A DNA stretch of 13,136 nucleotides from Actinobacteria bacterium UBA5182 (GTDB taxonomy: Bacteria; Actinomycetota; UBA4738), in contig DHWM01000091.1 in the NCBI GenBank assembly GCA_002413185.1, forward strand, positions 22,926-36,061. The letters run 5' to 3'. Every line of letters begins with the position of its first letter. Positions within the stretch are counted from its first letter, which is position 1. The position numbers and the translations under genes were made by a program. This document shows, in pieces, positions 11,824 through 13,136 of this stretch. The notes below the pieces were generated by a model, which was given only the letters and a program-made list of their open reading frames with translations, did not search any database and was not told the origin of the DNA.

Positions 11824-12342
11824 GTGAAGGCCGAAGAGCGTCTGGTCCGGCTGGGGCTCGACCTGCCTCCCGCCCCGAAGCCCGTCGCTTCCTACGTCCC
11901 CCTCGTCTTCGCCGGTGGAGGGTTGATGTCCCTGACGGCCTTCGTCTCCGGCCAGGTTCCCATCGAGGACGGCAAGCTCCTATGGACGGGGAAGGTCGGC
12001 CGGGAGCTCGACGTGGCAACGGGGGCCAAGGCGGCCCGCCGCTGCGGGCTCCAGATCCTGGCTGTCCTGCGAGCCGAGCTCGGGTCGCTCGACAGGGTCG
12101 TGCGAGTGGCCCGTGTGGGGGCGTTCATCGCTTCGGCCGACGGCTTCACCGACCAGCCCAAGGTGGCGAACGGGGCCAGCGATCTGTTCGTCGAGGTGTT
12201 CGGGGACCGGGGCCGGCATGCCCGAGCCGCGGTGGGGGTGAACGAGCTCCCGCTCGGGGCTCCGGTCGAGGTGGAGGGCACGTTCGTCGTCCGAGCGCCC
12301 CTGCTGCGGCGACGTTGGGCGGCGTCCCCCGGCTCTCGCTGA
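11824..12342 (+). CDS. RidA (YjgF/YER057c/UK114) family protein
   Basis: The 172-residue product belongs to the RidA superfamily, small trimeric proteins that in the best-known members hydrolyse reactive enamine/imine intermediates from amino-acid metabolism. Recognisable parts are FVSGQVPIEDGKLLWTGKVG (40-59), the helix with ARRCGLQILAVLRAELGSLD, VARVGAFIASADGFTDQPKV, and HARAAVGVNELPLGAPVEVE (132-151). The last holds R134, in the position of the substrate-binding arginine of RidA. The pattern of an N-terminal RLxxLGL followed by P-rich AxYVP matches the subgroup of M. tuberculosis Rv3678c as I recall it, which also neighbours the ArsA-like ATPases; this subgroup is not proven to be a deaminase. 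GTG 11824 is the only start that keeps the N-terminal helix. It is convergent with selB, 10 bases away. Confidence 0.9.
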   Translation: MKAEERLVRLGLDLPPAPKPVASYVPLVFAGGGLMSLTAFVSGQVPIEDGKLLWTGKVGRELDVATGAKAARRCGLQILAVLRAELGSLDRVVRVARVGAFIASADGFTDQPKVANGASDLFVEVFGDRGRHARAAVGVNELPLGAPVEVEGTFVVRAPLLRRRWAASPGSR

Positions 12343-12352
12343 CGCCCTCGTG

Positions 12353-13136
12353 TCACCCTCGGAGGACCCGAAGGTCGCCCTGCCGGCGGGTCAGGCCGTG
12401 GGCGTCGAAGTACTCCAGGATGGGCAGCCCGTACTTCCGGCTGGTGTTCAGCTCCTCACGGAATCGCGACACGCTCAGCTCGCCGGTGCCAGCCAGCCGT
12501 CGGGCGGTGGCTTCCGCCCTCGCCAGGTAGGCGGGCGAGATCACAAGCTCGGTGGAGATCCGGACCAGCCGTCCATCCGAGCAGGCCGCCCTGATCAGCT
12601 CCGTCCCGAACCCGGCCCCGACCAGCTCCTTGACGGTGGGCGGACTCGGCTCTCCGGCCACCACCGCGCTCACCAACCGATCCGCGTCCTCGCGCCCTGC
12701 CGTGGAGGCTCGATGCTGGGGAAGTCGAATGGTGGCTCCGCTCCTGACCACCTGCCCGGAGCTCTCGAGAAAGGAGATGAGCGCCTCGGCCAAGCCCTGA
12801 TCGGTGAACGCGGGGTCGGCCGATCCCAGCACGGCGCGGGCCTCCGAGACCTCGAGTCCGGCGCCCAGGGGGTGCTCTGCGTGGAAGGCACGGAGCCCTT
12901 CGATCAGCGACGAACCGACCTCCTCGAGTGCGGAGCGCCAGGCCAGCCACGACCCTAGCCGGATCGCTCCACGTTCCTCTGCCTGGCGTGGCAGGGCGCC
13001 GGTCGAAGGGAGGACGTCGGACGCTCGAACGAAACCGCGCTCGTGCACGAGTTCCATCGCGTAGGACGGGGCATCTTCCGCCTCGTGACGACTCATCAGG
13101 GCACGGGTGTGTCGTCCGTCCCATCGGGCAGGAGGC
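12353..13136 (-). CDS. selB: Selenocysteine-specific elongation factor SelB (C-terminal part, cut by window edge)
   Basis: About 260 residues are present and the frame is open to the right edge, so the GTPase and EF-Tu-like domains lie outside. What is seen are the winged-helix repeats that read the SECIS element in mRNA: a repeat with LRAFHAEHPLGAGLEVSEAR and ending ATIRLPQH, another with PPTVKELVGAGFGTELIRAA and RLVRISTELVISP, and the last with SRFREELNTSRKYGLPILEY and ending TRRQGDLRVL. The SRKY-x2-P-x-LEYFD-x2-G-x-TRR-x-GD-x-RVL ending is typical of SelB. The protein delivers selenocysteyl-tRNA to in-frame UGA codons, which implies that this genome makes selenoproteins. An ATG at 13096 is in frame but is internal, since the residues before it are also SelB-like. 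No selA, selC or selD is in view. Confidence 0.93.
   Translation of the reverse strand, partial: PPARWDGRHTRALMSRHEAEDAPSYAMELVHERGFVRASDVLPSTGALPRQAEERGAIRLGSWLAWRSALEEVGSSLIEGLRAFHAEHPLGAGLEVSEARAVLGSADPAFTDQGLAEALISFLESSGQVVRSGATIRLPQHRASTAGREDADRLVSAVVAGEPSPPTVKELVGAGFGTELIRAACSDGRLVRISTELVISPAYLARAEATARRLAGTGELSVSRFREELNTSRKYGLPILEYFDAHGLTRRQGDLRVLRG

Noticed and set aside
12350..13124. Other long frames over the SelB region on both strands
   Set aside because: Only the frame ending at 12353 gives recognisable SelB winged-helix repeats; the rest are shadows from GC-rich third positions.

Overview
The window comes from a high-GC bacterial chromosome, almost certainly an actinomycete in the broad sense (Actinomycetota). 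The evidence is two WhiB-family iron-sulfur regulators, a PASTA-domain class A penicillin-binding protein, a DivIVA-type coiled-coil protein, a tandem ArsA/Get3-like ATPase, a tRNA gene without an encoded CCA end, and several genes that appear to start at or a few bases after the transcription start. The class is not obvious. Ribosomal protein S4 is of the zinc-binding type and a SelB gene is present, so it does not look like a typical Streptomyces or Mycobacterium. It may be an uncultured or deep lineage. Coding is dense and ordinary chromosomal; I see no insertion sequence, phage or CRISPR array.

Left part (1-1616): the start of a polysaccharide-flippase-like membrane protein that runs off the left edge, ribosomal protein S4 (rpsD), and tRNA-Pro(CGG), all on the minus strand. 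A compact nest of inverted and direct repeats lies just upstream of the tRNA.

Middle-left (1616-4084): a GT4 glycosyltransferase (+) meets a membrane-anchored metallophosphoesterase (-) with overlapping stop codons. A GatB/YqeY-domain protein (+) diverges from the phosphoesterase with only 16 bases between the two start codons.

Centre (4113-9981): a DivIVA-domain protein (-), a bifunctional PASTA penicillin-binding protein (-), a WhiB regulator (+), and one long gene (-) that fuses two ArsA-like ATPase domains. From memory, the order phosphoesterase / PASTA-PBP / WhiB / two ArsA-like ATPases / RidA matches a conserved actinobacterial neighbourhood: M. tuberculosis Rv3683, ponA2, whiB4, Rv3680-Rv3679, Rv3678c, and the wblA region of Streptomyces. 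Here the two ATPases are fused, and a DivIVA gene, an NfeD gene and a second WhiB gene are interleaved.

Right part (9981-13136): the ATPase gene diverges from an NfeD/ClpP-class membrane protein. A perfect 13-bp palindrome lies between their two promoters. Then come a second WhiB gene and a RidA-like gene on the plus strand, and finally the C-terminal part of SelB on the minus strand, cut by the right edge. The working picture is a cell-envelope and stress module (peptidoglycan synthesis, polar growth scaffold, membrane-protein handling, membrane proteolysis) with two redox-sensing regulators. That functional link is inference from gene order, not something the sequence proves.
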